Assembly: GCA_031213475.1 (NCBI GenBank)
Contig: JARUPZ010000025.1
Location: 4,446,532 to 4,510,531, forward strand
DNA length: 64,000 bases
Reading direction: 5' to 3'
Source: Nereocystis luetkeana
Lineage: Eukaryota; Sar; Phaeophyceae; Laminariales; Laminariaceae
The notes beneath the pieces were generated by a model, which did not search any database, had not been told where the DNA came from, and saw only the letters and a list, made by a program, of their open reading frames with translations. Positions within the stretch are counted from its first letter, which is position 1, and each line of letters opens with the position of its first letter. Position numbers and translations under genes: made by a program. Positions 48,991 to 60,820 of the stretch are shown here, in pieces.

Positions 48991-49897
48991 CGACACGGTC
49001 TTCGAACACGGTCGGTCACCTTAGACGTCCTTCATAGAAGCCAACATCAGCCAACGACGGGACCGCTTGCCTTCTGCTGGCCACACCAGTGATATCGGGA
49101 ACGATGGCTCCCCCGCTGTTGTTCGCCGAGGAGCTGGATTTGCTGGCCCCGTAGGCGTCTCCCCGTCAGAGGTTCTGGTTCCCTTCCGCACCCGTTGCCC
49201 AGGCAGTTGATGTCGGAGGACGCGTCGTGCGCCTTTTGAAGGCGGGCCACTGAGTTCAGAATTATCTTGGTTCGTCTTTGGTCTGCTCAAGAACCCTCGG
49301 CCATTCTCTTCCACGTCCTTAGGACCGAGAATTGGGAGACCGGAACCGCGGACAGAGGGGCGAGGGCACTGGCTACCACGGCCACCGCCGAACCCTCTGC
49401 GAGCCACGTTAGGGGTTTGCCCGCCGTGCTGGTGACACTGCCATGGAGGAAGGCGCCGTTTTAAGATTTCCGGTAGCTCTCCGTGGCACCCACCTCGCCA
49501 AAGGCAGGCTGGTTGTAAAGAGGGAGCGACCCCCAACGGGCAACCAAATGTGCGGAAGGGGTCGACGTGGTGTGTTGTTTGCCGACTGAGGCGGGACCGG
49601 TCCGAGCTGCACGTAGCCCCTGCACTGGAGCGGTCGGGGCGGATGTTAGTCTGTCTGCTGGGACGGTCGAAGCGGGATCGGAGTGGATCGACATTGATCA
49701 CGCGGTCACGAGCACGGCCTCCCGAGCAGTGCGCTTGGCAGACCCAACGGAGAATCTCGCTTTGGTGAGAGTCTCTGTTCAGCTGAAGATCAACTTCTTC
49801 GAGACTGACGGTTTCGAACTTTGCGAAAAGTCCAGATCATCCGCGGCGATGTAGGTGCGACGATGAGCCGAAACATCCGTCATGATCTGTTGCAGGT

Positions 49898-50147
49898 GTC
49901 GATTTCTACGGTAGAGGTAACAATTATCCCCTAAAACGGTTTCTGATGATGGGGCTCCTTATCCACAAATCGCCACAGTGCCAATCCTGTCTGGACATAT
50001 GACGTTTTAGTGTACTCGGGGCCCAAGGATACTTCGCTGGGATGCAATTTGATTATGGCTGAAGTCAGGTTTGGGGTGAGGTATGGGGCTCCTCATGTGA
50101 GGAGCCTCAGGAACATTAGGGCGAACCTCTGTCGTAGATAACGCGTC
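49898..50147 (+). mobile_element. MITE (GCGTTCTACGATAGAGGT family), copy 7
   Basis: Left end GTCGATTTCTACGGTAGAGG, right end ACCTCTGTCGTAGATAACGCGTC. 4-bp duplication aggt at 49894-49897 and 50148-50151. Internal 'ggctcctcatgtgaggagcc' is a palindrome. Confidence 0.83.
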
Positions 50148-51732
50148 AGGTGCATTCGGACAAGTCCGTTCGGTTGGCCGAGATGGCCGCTCATAAAAGG
50201 CCGCGACGAAACGTCTCATGACCCTTGGGGGGTGCGAGAGCTGTTTTTTCTTCGGGACGAGGAGTTTGAGAACGACTGTTGTTCCGGCTGCCCCTGCCTC
50301 TGCTGGTGCTGCCCTTGGTGCTGCTAACATAGCCCAGTCTGTTCCACTGTCATCCTCTTCTTGGCCAGCGGGCGCAAAACGCCCCAAGCACCAAGGTGCA
50401 CTTTGCCGAGGGTAGGGTGTGTTTTATCGGAAACATCGGCAACGATAACGATCTAATGCCCATCTCCGGCCGCCGCTGCGTTTTCTTCTTGTCGTTTTGA
50501 ACTTGTTAAGATTTCTTCTTGTTTACCATTAACCTGAATATCCCGCTCCAGAATTACTGGGTGCTGTGCTTCCCACCCAACAATCCTAGCTACGGTTTGG
50601 GCAGCTCTCGGCACATGAGGCTTGCGGTTGAATCCGGTTTTGTTTTATAACATTATTAACGGAGATGTGGGCGCAAAGGTCGGTTTTATGAGATGATTAA
50701 TGCAGTGACGCCAACTCTCCCACTCTTGAAAGGTGGAAGATTGAACGGAGGAAATCTGTGTTTTGTGGAGAGGTATTGAATCGTTGGAAAGAGGGGGAGA
50801 ACACGAGAGTCATAGAGTTGACAACGGCTTCGGTTGGTTGGACTTGGGGGACGTGTCAGCGAACGGTTGAGATAGGAAGGAAAACCCCGAATACTCGTGG
50901 TAAGGAGCTCCGCTTGTGGGTGTGGGCGAGCAAAGCAAGAAAAAAACAATAAGTCAAACGCTTGATCTCCGCTTGATCCCGCCCATGAATAGTTACGAAC
51001 ATTCATTCGTTTCCTGAGGGGGCGATTGGATAGTATGCCTGGGTATAGGCTGAATACCCGATACCAAAAGGAGCAGTATGGGGCAGGACCGGCTGCTGTA
51101 ATGCAGGTCGGCTTAGGCGCGTGTACTCGCTCACAGAGATTGATGTCTTATCTTGACGATTCCCACTTTCCTGGCTCTCAGATAGTTCTGAGACCACGTG
51201 GAGGGGTTATATGCATTCTTTTCGTGGCGAGTTTCACCAGAAACACGCTTCCTCGACAAAAGAGGGAAACGGGATCATGTATACCATGACAGCGACGTTT
51301 CGTGAGATAGCCATGATTTTGTCTTAGACGACTGGTGTTTGGCTGTCTTTCGCCAGCATTATTAGATATATGTTTCTTTGTGTATTGCTGGATGATCATT
51401 GGTCTTAGACTTCAAGTTTTACTTACAGTGTGTCAAAGTCCCAGCATTGGTTGGTCTTGCTTCTTCAATCACCAAAAATGTCCATTATTCAATGCCTCAT
51501 TATAATTGCCGAACTATTTGTAATACTAGTTCATATTAAAAGCATGAAGCATGAAAATAAATACTGCTGCTGCTCTCCGCATTCATCATACGTCAACGAC
51601 GTCGTGGAGTTTCCATTATCGGATCCGCGCGCCGCTCTACGTCGCTCTCGGCTTTTCCATCACGAGCATACCATAGTATGAAGCTTTAGGTGCCATCGCG
51701 CACCGAGAGCCTAGCGCTCTCAGCTGTAATTC
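50148..51732. other. Intergenic, no gene recognised
   Basis: No motif-bearing frame and no repeat family beyond short matches. Confidence 0.45.
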
Positions 51733-51831
51733 CGGGGGGCCATAGTTAATGGGACCTATGGTATAAGTAAAAACCTATAAATTGAACCATTTTTACTGCC
51801 AATATTTGGTCCTGTTAACTATGGTCCCCCG
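51733..51831. mobile_element. Tourist-like MITE, copy b
   Basis: 99 bases. Ends CGGGGGGCCATAGTTAA and TTAACTATGGTCCCCCG. Interior 'gggacctatggtata' and 'tatttggtcctg' match the copy at 61282. No clean target duplication here. Confidence 0.75.
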
Positions 51832-52261
51832 TAATAGCACCCTAAACGAGTACCACAGCAGCAGTAGTATAACGAGCGAGTCGCAGCAAAAATTTCTTTT
51901 TTTTAAGAATTCAATGCTTGTTTTGTTTTGCTCAATAACCTGGAAAAAATACTGTAAGAAAAGTACACTTCCTCTGCTCAACGCCAACTAGTTTTTTGCC
52001 TTACTTTTGTTCCCGGGGGTGATCGGCTGTTTTTTCGTCTTATCGCGGGCGGCTTGTGTCTTGTATGTACAGCGTACTCTCACTCCTCTTTGTATGATAC
52101 CAGGTACCTATTAATAGCGTGAATATATTTGATGCGTACGTATGGTGATTTTGCGTACAAGTAGATTTCGAATTACACATACCAGTACGTATTAATAAAA
52201 GTATAAAAACAACCGCTGTGAGACTGAGTATTTCATCGAAACTCATATAATATACCAGGTA

Positions 52262-52491
52262 TTCAAGATCTCTGGGTAGTGGTACCCGTACTACCGATCG
52301 CGTGTAACACGGGTTTTGGGTGGCCTCTCGCAGGGTATACTAACAGTCCGTGGATGAGGAAGACAAAATCTGATATATTCAAGATCTCTGTGTGGTGGTA
52401 CCCGTACTACTACCGATCTCGTGTAACATGGGTTTGTGTGGCCTCTCGCAGGGTAACTAACAGTCCGTGGATGAGGAAGACAAAATCTGAA
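52262..52491. repeat. Tandem duplication, 116-bp unit
   Basis: Two copies begin 'ttcaagatctctg' at 52262 and 52378 and share 'ggcctctcgcagggta' and 'cagtccgtggatgaggaaga'. Confidence 0.85.
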
Positions 52492-52598
52492 GCTGCAGAG
52501 TTCAAGTAGTGGGTGTGTCTGTCTATATTTGCGATGTTAAATCGAATATAAGGGTCATTCTTAGGGTCATTCTTATCGGAGAGCTTTTTACATTCTTA

Positions 52599-53117
52599 GG
52601 CCACTTCTTATGCAGTCGGATTTGCAGTCAGTTGGAAATAAATGGTGCTATCGGCACGTTCGCACGAGCTTTTGTCCCAAAAATGTGCGAAACTAACTAC
52701 TGTTTCTTGCCTCAGAATGCCTTGGACTTTTCTCGAAGACCTAACTACTGCTGTTTTCCGCTTCTTCTCCAGGTGCCCAGTTAGTTGCAGGAAATCCCCT
52801 CCGGTACTTTTCCGATTCAACTGGATCAAATACGATTACAACCCCCGATTGGATCGGAAAAAACTTTTTCCGATCCGATCCCAGATCGTAATCGTATTTG
52901 ACTCAGTTGGATCGGAAAAGTACCGAAGGTGATTTCCTGCAACAACTGGGCGCATGGAGAAGTGGGAAACAGCTCTAGATAGGTCTTGGAGAAAAGTCCA
53001 AGTCATTACGAGGCGAGAAACAGTAGTTTCGCACAATTTCGGGGCAAAAGCTCGTGCGAACGTGCTGACCGCACCATTTCCAACTGACTGCCAATCTGAC
53101 TGCATTAAGAGGTGGCC
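52599..53117. mobile_element. Long inverted-repeat (foldback) element, PIF/Harbinger-like
   Basis: 519 bases forming one large imperfect inverted repeat with arms of about 255 bases around the centre 'aaaaaactttttccgatc' (~52863). Ends are GGCCACTTCTTA and TAAGAGGTGGCC. TTA is duplicated on both sides (52596-52598, 53118-53120). No transposase. End sequence and duplication match the Harbinger-like element at 36168-37039, although the interiors are unrelated. Confidence 0.82.
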
Positions 53118-53448
53118 TTATGGGAGAGTTTTTTTTCCAAATTTAATGCTCGCCTTTTTTTCGCGCAATTTTTCAATCTTTCATATTTTCCTGTTTTTTT
53201 TTCCAAATAAATAGTGGAATGTGACCGAACTTGATATTTTTGGTTGGAGAATTTCACGAATGGGGACAGAACGCCTCCGTATATTGATACATATCTTATC
53301 TCCAAACTTTGGAAATTAATTATGGAAAAAACGCTCTCCGATGAGAATGAACCTAAAACGGCAAGGCAAAACCCGTAGTGTGGGGGGAAGGCAGAAGAGC
53401 CTGCCTGGTGACTCCGGATGAGATAGACCACTACCAGGTATATAATAA

Positions 53449-53549
53449 CGGGGTACCATAGAAAAGGACCTACGGCACCCATGAAAAACAATACATTTAC
53501 CTATTTTTACTTACAATATTGGGTCCTATTTACTATATATAGCCCCCCG
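53449..53549. mobile_element. Tourist-like MITE, copy c
   Basis: Ends CGGGGTACCATAG and TATAGCCCCCCG. 3-bp duplication taa on both sides (53446-53448, 53550-53552). Interior 'acaatattgggtccta' matches the other copies. Confidence 0.75.
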
Positions 53550-53654
53550 TAATATTTGAATCCCAAGAAGGAGAGAGAAAAAGAGGGGTGAAGGTCATAA
53601 ACGGGAGGGGAAAAAAACTACCAGAAACAAAATACCTGGTATACTATATATATA

Positions 53655-53775
53655 TTGGGGGACCGTTATATTAAATGGGACATATATATGTATGTGCAGA
53701 TAAAAACCTATATATATACCTGGTAGTACCTACTTTTACCAACACTTTTTAGTCCAGTTTAGTATGGTTCCCCCT
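53655..53775. mobile_element. Tourist-like MITE, copy d (degenerate)
   Basis: 'ttgggggaccgttatattaa' on the left and 'tagtatggttcccc' on the right, with the AT-rich interior altered by TATA expansion. It lies ~100 bases from the copy at 53449. Confidence 0.5.
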
Positions 53776-54029
53776 GAGATTAACAGCAGCAGCAGTACTA
53801 AGATTACCAGGACGGCGGGCTGGTTTCACACATAAACTAACATACATACGAAGTAAATCGTATACCGTACGATATTTACCTCGGAGCGTCCGAAAATGTA
53901 TTTTAGATCGAGAAGACTTCAGCCCTTTTTGCCCTCCTCGACATTTATTTACAGAAAATTCAATATGGGTAGGTTCGAATGCAAATATGATTAGCGTCGA
54001 TTGGCAGTGTCTCTCCAGTATAAGGAAAC

Positions 54030-54105
54030 AGGACGGACACTGAGTGCACTACTACTACTGTTGATCAGGCTGGGTAGAAAGGACGATTTAATGTGAAGAC
54101 AACAC
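54030..54105 (+). repeat. Dispersed 75-bp repeat, copy 3 (diverged)
   Basis: 'ggacggacactgagtgcac' and 'gggtagaaaggacgatttaa' plus 'tgtgaagacaacaca' match the copies at 20976, 40603 and 62580. It runs into a (CAA)n tract. Confidence 0.5.
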
Positions 54106-54112
54106 AATATCA

Positions 54113-54240
54113 TCAACAACAACTACTACTACTCCTACTACAACAACAACAGCAACAACAGCAACAACAAAACAGCAACAAAACCAACAGCAGCATCAAC
54201 AACAAACGATAACAACAACAATAACAACAACAGCAGCAGC

Positions 54241-54273
<33 letters not shown>

Positions 54274-54274
54274 A
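54113..54274. repeat. (CAA)n/(CTA)n microsatellite
   Basis: About 160 bases of CAA triplets with CTA, CAG and ATA variants. Confidence 0.92.
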
Positions 54275-55208
54275 ATTGGTACCAGACCTCGAATCCCATA
54301 CACTAACTGCTGCTGTGTTGAGGTTTTTACGACTCTATGTACGTACCAGGTACCGGTATTGATTTGTCAAAAAAAATACTATCAAGCATTTATTTGCGAG
54401 AGCGCCTTCGTAGCGTGGGGAGACTAAATACATCAAGGAGATTTATTTGACCTCCATTTATTTGTGAGGTCGAGGATAGATTGATTGTTGATGGCAAACC
54501 TCACAACCGGCCTGCTTCTGGTATACAGATTGATATCATTAATACTCCGGAGTAGGACGTTGTGGTACTAGTAACTGCTGTTGGAGGTTGGAGAGGGACA
54601 TTCCGTGAAAACAGACAAAAAAACGCTTTGAAAGGCCGAGTCCACCAACAATGAAGAGACCCCAATATCCCCAAGTATACATGAAAAGGTATTTCGTGCT
54701 ACCTCGGCGATACACTACGAGTATCCATACGTGGTGACTCGGGCCGCACACGTTCAGCGCACAGGGCAAATACATGCCTGGGTAGTCTGACAGCGTACGT
54801 ACGTAAATTTCCAACCAGCTGCGTCAACTTTGTTAACTGCTTTAGAAAAAAATATGCTCACTCCCCTATTCGGGGCAACTTGCTCAACGTTAGATTCGAA
54901 TATATGTTGTATCCACACTATTGATTGATATTACTATTAATTAGTAGTCCGGTATGATTCAAAAAAAGGGTAGATCCGAGGTTACTTTCAGGGCTTTCCT
55001 CCCTCCTCTCCGGTTTGCTCTTTTTTTTGCTGCACGCGGTCACTTCAATCGAGTGTACGCTCCGATTCGGCAACCTCTCCTCTCTCACTCCACAGCTAGC
55101 TGCTAGCAGTGCGTGCGTTATGCAGACCTTTCTTCCAAACAAACGTATAAATGTACCTCCCTGATACGCAGAGCCGAGTACTGGCACCGAGTGTACTGGC
55201 AGGAGTAA
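54275..55208. other. No gene recognised
   Basis: AT-rich spacer with short frames only. Confidence 0.4.
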
Positions 55209-55460
55209 TTTAGTTTTGTTTTTGTTTTTCTTTTGCTTAGCTTCATCTTCTTTTTTTAGGTTTTTGTCTGCTATTAATAGTCTCCTTTTTGCTTCCCTGG
55301 TGTCCGCAGTGGTGGAATGCGTATGCTTGTTTTTTGTTTTTTTTGCCTCTGTTTTTACTTGAGGTATTTTTTCCACTCCCGAGTTGTTGGAGCCTGTCCT
55401 GCGACCACGGACTGCATTGAATTGTGAGTTAATGTGAGAACAACAACAAACAACAACAAC
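55209..55460 (+). mobile_element. LINE 3' end (copy C)
   Basis: Only the last ~250 bases of the family: 'ttgcttagcttcatcttctt', then 'gcctgtcctgcgaccacgga', then GTTAATGTGAGAACAAC and (AAC)n. It preserves the empty site of the Harbinger-like insertion in copy A. Confidence 0.82.
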
Positions 55461-55663
55461 TGGCAGTAGTAAGATCCTGATCGACCGGTCACGTTTATAT
55501 TCAGCACGTACGTACGTCGTGGGCTCGAGAACCACATCATTGTAACATACCACAGGTGGAAAATAACCCACTATTCATAAGTGCGTTTTAAGGGGAGAGG
55601 GGAAAGGGGAGACGGAGAGAGGGGAAAGGGGGCAGACGTCAGTATGCTGCTGCAATGAAGTGT

Positions 55664-55856
55664 ACTTTTTTTTCTTGTTTTTTTATCATCCCATCCATTA
55701 TCTTCGCACATCTTCTTCTCTCTCTCCTTCCGACTCGTAACTCAGATCCGGGGTCACATAGCAGGCTCTTCTCCCCCCTTCCCGCTACGGTACGTGCCTT
55801 CATCATCGCGAGAAGATTCCAGCCTTTTCTTCCCTCGCCGACTCGCATCGAATTGT
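55664..55856 (+). repeat. Dispersed repeat G, copy 2
   Basis: Near-identical to 40703-40886 with a few small indels. Confidence 0.8.
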
Positions 55857-56200
55857 ACTGGCACGTGCTGAAGACAGCATAAAAGCTACTGACATAGTTA
55901 GTCTCAGTCAGTCCTCCTCCCTACTGATACGGGGTGTGGTTCAGACCATCATGTCAAAACCTTCTTATGAACAAACGGTTGTAACGTTCATTCACTAGAC
56001 CACCCTATGCGCCTAGTTTCATCACCCGAATAGATGAAACAGCAAAGGTCGTCACTCGTGAGCCAAAAAAAACGCTGAATCTCATGAGGCTCCAAAGACG
56101 GGCTTGTCACGCCCCTCAACGGAAAGTTCTGTCAGTTTTCCCCGCGCGAAGAGTAAAACTATACTGGTGATTGTTGTTACTCGTTGTTCTCACGACAAGG

Positions 56201-56520
56201 TTTAGCAGTCTGGGAGAAGGGATCTTTGGGGATGTTTTTGACTTGAATAATGAGCAGCGTGGTCTGCACTTCGGAATCGTCGTCCGGAATTAATTGAGAA
56301 ATTTCCTGGTTCGATACAAACGCGGCGCGGCCGCGTTTATGGCGATTTTTGGCCCGTTTTGGCTGCGATTCGGGGTCGGGGTTAGGGTCAGGGTTAGGGT
56401 GAGGGTTACGGTTAGAGTCAGGGGTTGGGTTGGGTCTTCGCCCGTACCCTGATCCCAACAGGAACCAAAACATCCTGAACAGCCTACCAACCCAAAGATG
56501 CCTTCTCCCAGATTGCTAAA
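56201..56520 (+). mobile_element. TIR element H with telomere-like interior, copy 2
   Basis: Left end 'tttagcagtctgggagaagg' and right end 'ccttctcccagattgctaaa' are inverted repeats of ~30 bases with two or three mismatches. About 320 bases long and non-coding. The interior holds 'ggggttagggtcagggttag' and variants. The related copy at 41462 is incomplete on the right. Confidence 0.65.
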
Positions 56521-58256
56521 GGTCCTCGTTCACGCAGTACCTTATCGCCACAACGTTATTATTATGCAGTCCGTGGTCGCACGGACAGGGGCCAATAACT
56601 CTGGAGTGAGTGGGAGACTACCTCCGTGAAAATTAAAACAGGTGAACAATATAGTAGACGTGACAAACTGAAGCACATCTACTCCTCAGACCAAAAAAAA
56701 CGAAAGTGGGGTCCGCGCACGAAGATAGATGTGGATGCCTCGCTCTGCCCTTCCTGAAGTCGGCATACTAACAACGCCAGCCCCCCTTTGTGTCCGCCAA
56801 TTTATTTGAGGAATTTGTATCAAGGGGGGCTGCTCCAAATAGCCGTTTGTTGTCCCAGACCACCTGGGGATCGCCCAGTTTTAGTCGTCAAGTTCAAACC
56901 CCCACTCGCGTTGTTTCGCCCCAGTATTTACACTCGAATTAAGCGCAAATCTGCGCAAATTGGTGAACAACTGATTGATCAAACCAGAACACCTAATTTG
57001 AATATTCAAGTTTCTACTTTGAAAGGCCGGGTCAAAATGCTGAAGGGACCCAGGTGACGGCAGGTACGCATAAAACTTGAAATTTGAGAAATTTCCGAGA
57101 TATGTATTGTAGGCCACGGGCGTGCTCATGGTCTTTAGGCCTAGCAGGCGTCTTGAGCCCACGCTCCTCACTTCCTCATTCGTTCGACTTCCTCCAACGC
57201 AGAGCGCTACACACAAGCTACCCAACGACAACTGCGAAGCCAGACCCCTCGCCTCCCATCTCTGTCTCCTCTACACCGAGTTTATTTCCACTCTCCAGGA
57301 GAGCAGGTGAATTCTGCCCCCCGGTTTGCGGTCCCCTAGGACGATGTGCCCCGTGTTGTGGTCGTTTGATAGACAGACGCGTACTTCGGTCGGGGCGTCG
57401 CTTTTGAGACCATCATTTTCGTCGTTGACACGATGACTTCGAACGCGATGCGTATTGTACGAGATATGTCACCAATATACCTAGTCTAGCCTCATGTTGA
57501 TTAGGATGCGAAGAGTTTGTTGGTGTTGTGGGAGATACATCGCTTACTGAGAAAGAGCCTCAGACCAGTACCGGCTGACGTGCTACCTTATCGCTGCTCT
57601 CGCGTCTGGAGGAGCTATCGAAGTATGGCCAAAACAAATATCAGACGCTTGGGCGAGCAACCTCAGGCTTCACAACGATTATCCTTATCGTGCTGCAACT
57701 ACAAGCCTCCGGGGTGCATCTATTGGTACGCGCTATCATGTTCAATGCTTCTTGTCCTGCAGCGCAATTCTCCCCCGCTTTGCTGGATCTTGCTATATCT
57801 AGAGCGCTGTTCAACACAGCGGATACTGCGCTGGATGCGCGCGTTGTCGGGTGGTATAGAAGTGCGTCTCGTGGCCTCGTACACTCGAACGTACCGCTGA
57901 ATTCCTCAAGGTTTAAACTCTTCTTTTATTACGCTGAAAACGATGCCATGCTTGGGAGCGAGCGGTGGATAACGGGTTGCTCCGAAATACGTTCATATCC
58001 AGGAGACCTTCCGCTTTTGTCTGGTCGCAAGTGTAGGCTTGATATGTAAGCAAGTCGAAGGCGTAGTAACAAAGCGCGCAGGGGGGGGCTGCCAGCATTC
58101 GCTCTTATTCCCTGGTTTCCAAGCAGAAATACTAGCTCCTTCGGCCCTTCGGTACGGAATCGACGGAAAGAAAACTAAAAATAGAGTGTGCCACCTGCTC
58201 GATCGCTTGTAATGTACCAGGTACCTGGTAATAATTTCGACGGGTATAGAGGTTTA
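56521..58256. other. No gene recognised
   Basis: Includes a diverged scrap of the LINE 3' end (~56568-56635, 'cagtccgtggtcgca'). The open frames at 57517-57900 and 57690-58049 overlap in different frames and lack motifs. Confidence 0.4.
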
Positions 58257-58352
58257 ACCCTTTTAGGACCCCAGTCCCGTTTTTGGGAACATTCACTTGG
58301 AATTAGTCTGGTTTGTCCCCGAATCGGGATTGCGGTGCTAATAAAGAGGGTA
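58257..58352. repeat. Palindromic repeat, copy c
   Basis: 'aacccttttaggaccccagt' on the left and 'gggattgcggtgct' on the right, with 'gtttgtccccga' in the middle. Confidence 0.65.
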
Positions 58353-59835
58353 AAGAGTTATTTCGATACGGGTTGTTGGGACCTCACTCATGCCCGCGCG
58401 GAAATTTCACCTTTGTTTGATAGAACGAAGACTCGTCGACATGACGCAAATCTCTCCAGAAATGGTCGTAGGAACCTGAAGCACCATTATTAATAGTATA
58501 GACTTCCACATACATACGTAGATATATACACGTATGTATTCATATATATATACTCGTAGAGAAACCATGGGCGTACCTACTACTGCTGCTGCAGTGCGAG
58601 TACCTTACATACATTGCATTGCCTCGCAGAAGATCTCAGTAATCGATGATGAGGCCGTAGGGCGGATAGGTGTTTCGTCACGTTGTTGTGAGAGGGGCCG
58701 AAACAATTAATTAGCGTCGGCGGTTAGCGAAGAAGATCCACGTTTTGTTCGAAATCCCCCTCGCGAGACTTTCTTGCTAAAAAAAATCGAGAATCCGGAG
58801 ATTAATAGAGAGACAATATTTTGGGCTTTTTATTTAGGCCCGACAAATTTGCCAGCCCTTTCTTGAGCCTGAAGCGTTTCTTGCTCGTCCTACTCGGCCT
58901 GTCTGGTCTGCTTACGCGTAGAAACGAGAGGCCAGATATCTTTCGGAGAATCCCGGCATTACAGCAGTGTACGAGCCACAGAGTCCCAGACTCCGGCGCG
59001 TGATGATACACATTTAAATTTTCTCGTGGGCTTCTTTTTCAGATGGCTCGGAAATTAAATGTCGTGTTCATGTCAACACTATAGTAGTTCGTGAAGTCGT
59101 CGTGCGTGGTTTTCTGCTGCCTACGTTTTCCGCGTATGTATCCGATGCGCTTGCTCGCTCTCGTCTGCCGCATTTCTTGGGTTACCTGCTGTGATTGCTT
59201 GTGGTTTTTGGAGAGTCACACTGTGTCTGCGCCATTTGTCTTTGACGTTTACCAGTACTCAATAAATTGTCTATCTATCATGAAGCCCTTGTTTGAAGTT
59301 AAAGGAGTAAACTCACCTTAGCGTCAACTCCTCCGCCCCGTTCCCCCCGAGACCAGATCCCTGATCCCATTCCGATCCCGATTTCGTGCCTAGTTAGTGG
59401 TGTCTAAATACAACCAGCCCTCCTTCCCAAAGAAGAGCCAACTTAGGCCGCGAGCGCGAACTCACTCCGGAGGACTCAATCGTTCTACCTTCCCGTACTC
59501 TGGGGGCTCGAGAAGACTCAGTAATATCGGTTTCAGGCGCTCTGGGCACACGCGTGGACTCAGCGTCGCTTCATTCACGAAGCTTTCGGTACCCTAGCGA
59601 CTCAGTACTTCAACATGCTTCGGACTCGCGTCCCCATCACTGGTTCTGGCGCTTTTTCCAGTTTCGATTTAGAGAGCGATAGGAAATATAATCCCAAAGC
59701 GAAATACAGGGTTTTTACGCTATTGCTCGGAAATCGTGTCGGCTCAGTACTTCCAGTTTTTTTTGTGTCCGACTCTGTACTCTTAACATGAGTCCGACCC
59801 GCGAGCGAATCAGTGTATCTCATGTACTGTTTATA
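58353..59835. other. No gene recognised
   Basis: Short frames only; TA-rich patch at 58500-58560. Confidence 0.4.
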
Positions 59836-60820
59836 GTTGTTGTTGTTGTTGTTCTCACATTAACTCTCTGACGAAGGAGTCCGTGGTCACACAAAGGTGC
59901 TGGAGCCCTAGGAAGATCCGAAAAACCAAAAAAAAAGTCGAAAATTCGGCTGCCTCAAAATACACGAGACGAAAAAAGAGCACACAAGATAAAACCAATG
60001 TGCAAAACTGAACTAACATCGCCGCGGGTATATCCTCTCAACTATAACATAGAAGAGTACCCCCGTTCCCACCACTAACCAACTCGTGGCTGCTGACTAC
60101 AGCGGATGCTGTCTGCAAGTGCTGCCTGCACCGTACGAAACGCACGGTAGTCGTGAAAACGAAAGAGGAACACACCTGCCTGCTATCTGGGGTGCTGTCA
60201 GAGTGAAGACTCGCGGATATGCAGTCAAAAAAGGTGCAATCGAACCTTACTACCACACGAATATCAACGATCGCCATAATCTCTTCCTGTAATGTCTGAC
60301 ACAAAAAAGTGCAGCACAGTAGTTATGATCCCACGTCCCTGATAATTGCGTAGGTTATTCCCCATGAAGGGTATACAACTCGTTAAACTACAAAGACCAG
60401 CAGTGACGACGTTTATAACAAGTACCGGTAGATACTATTCTGCCTCGTGAAAAACAATACCAGGAAAAAACAACCTATGACTGCTTCTCTCGTGATGATA
60501 GTGTGCGCGCAGATCATGGGTCTCCATGCACCGTCTTCCTGCCGCTCTTCATGGCCGCCTCATCGCCTTGGCCCAATCCACCCGCTCCTTTGCGCGTGCA
60601 CTCGTTGCCATTCCCTTCCAGTCGTTTCCCTTCCTCCGTCATCCTGAAAAACAAAATGCTCCTCGCACTTGCGGTTCTGATCTGGAAAATAAAAATTCTC
60701 GCGCAGGGGGAGGTCAATCCGTCTCTTCCCCGCACGTCGACGCTCAGTCTCCCTCCTCCCTCGTCGTCGAATCCAGCCTCCTACCGGCGCAATAGACTGT
60801 GCCGTAGTGTGGCCTGTGGT
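59836..60820 (-). mobile_element. Non-coding retroelement with LINE-like 3' tail, copy F
   Basis: Inverted, nearly identical counterpart of copy D (37972-38934), with its (AAC)n tail at 59836 on the minus strand. Open frames in it mirror those of copy D and show no family resemblance. Confidence 0.75.

Noticed and set aside
49021-49701. 226-codon minus-strand open frame, Arg/Pro/Gly-rich
   Set aside because: Composition-driven openness in GC-rich DNA, with equally long frames on the other strand and no recognisable domain.
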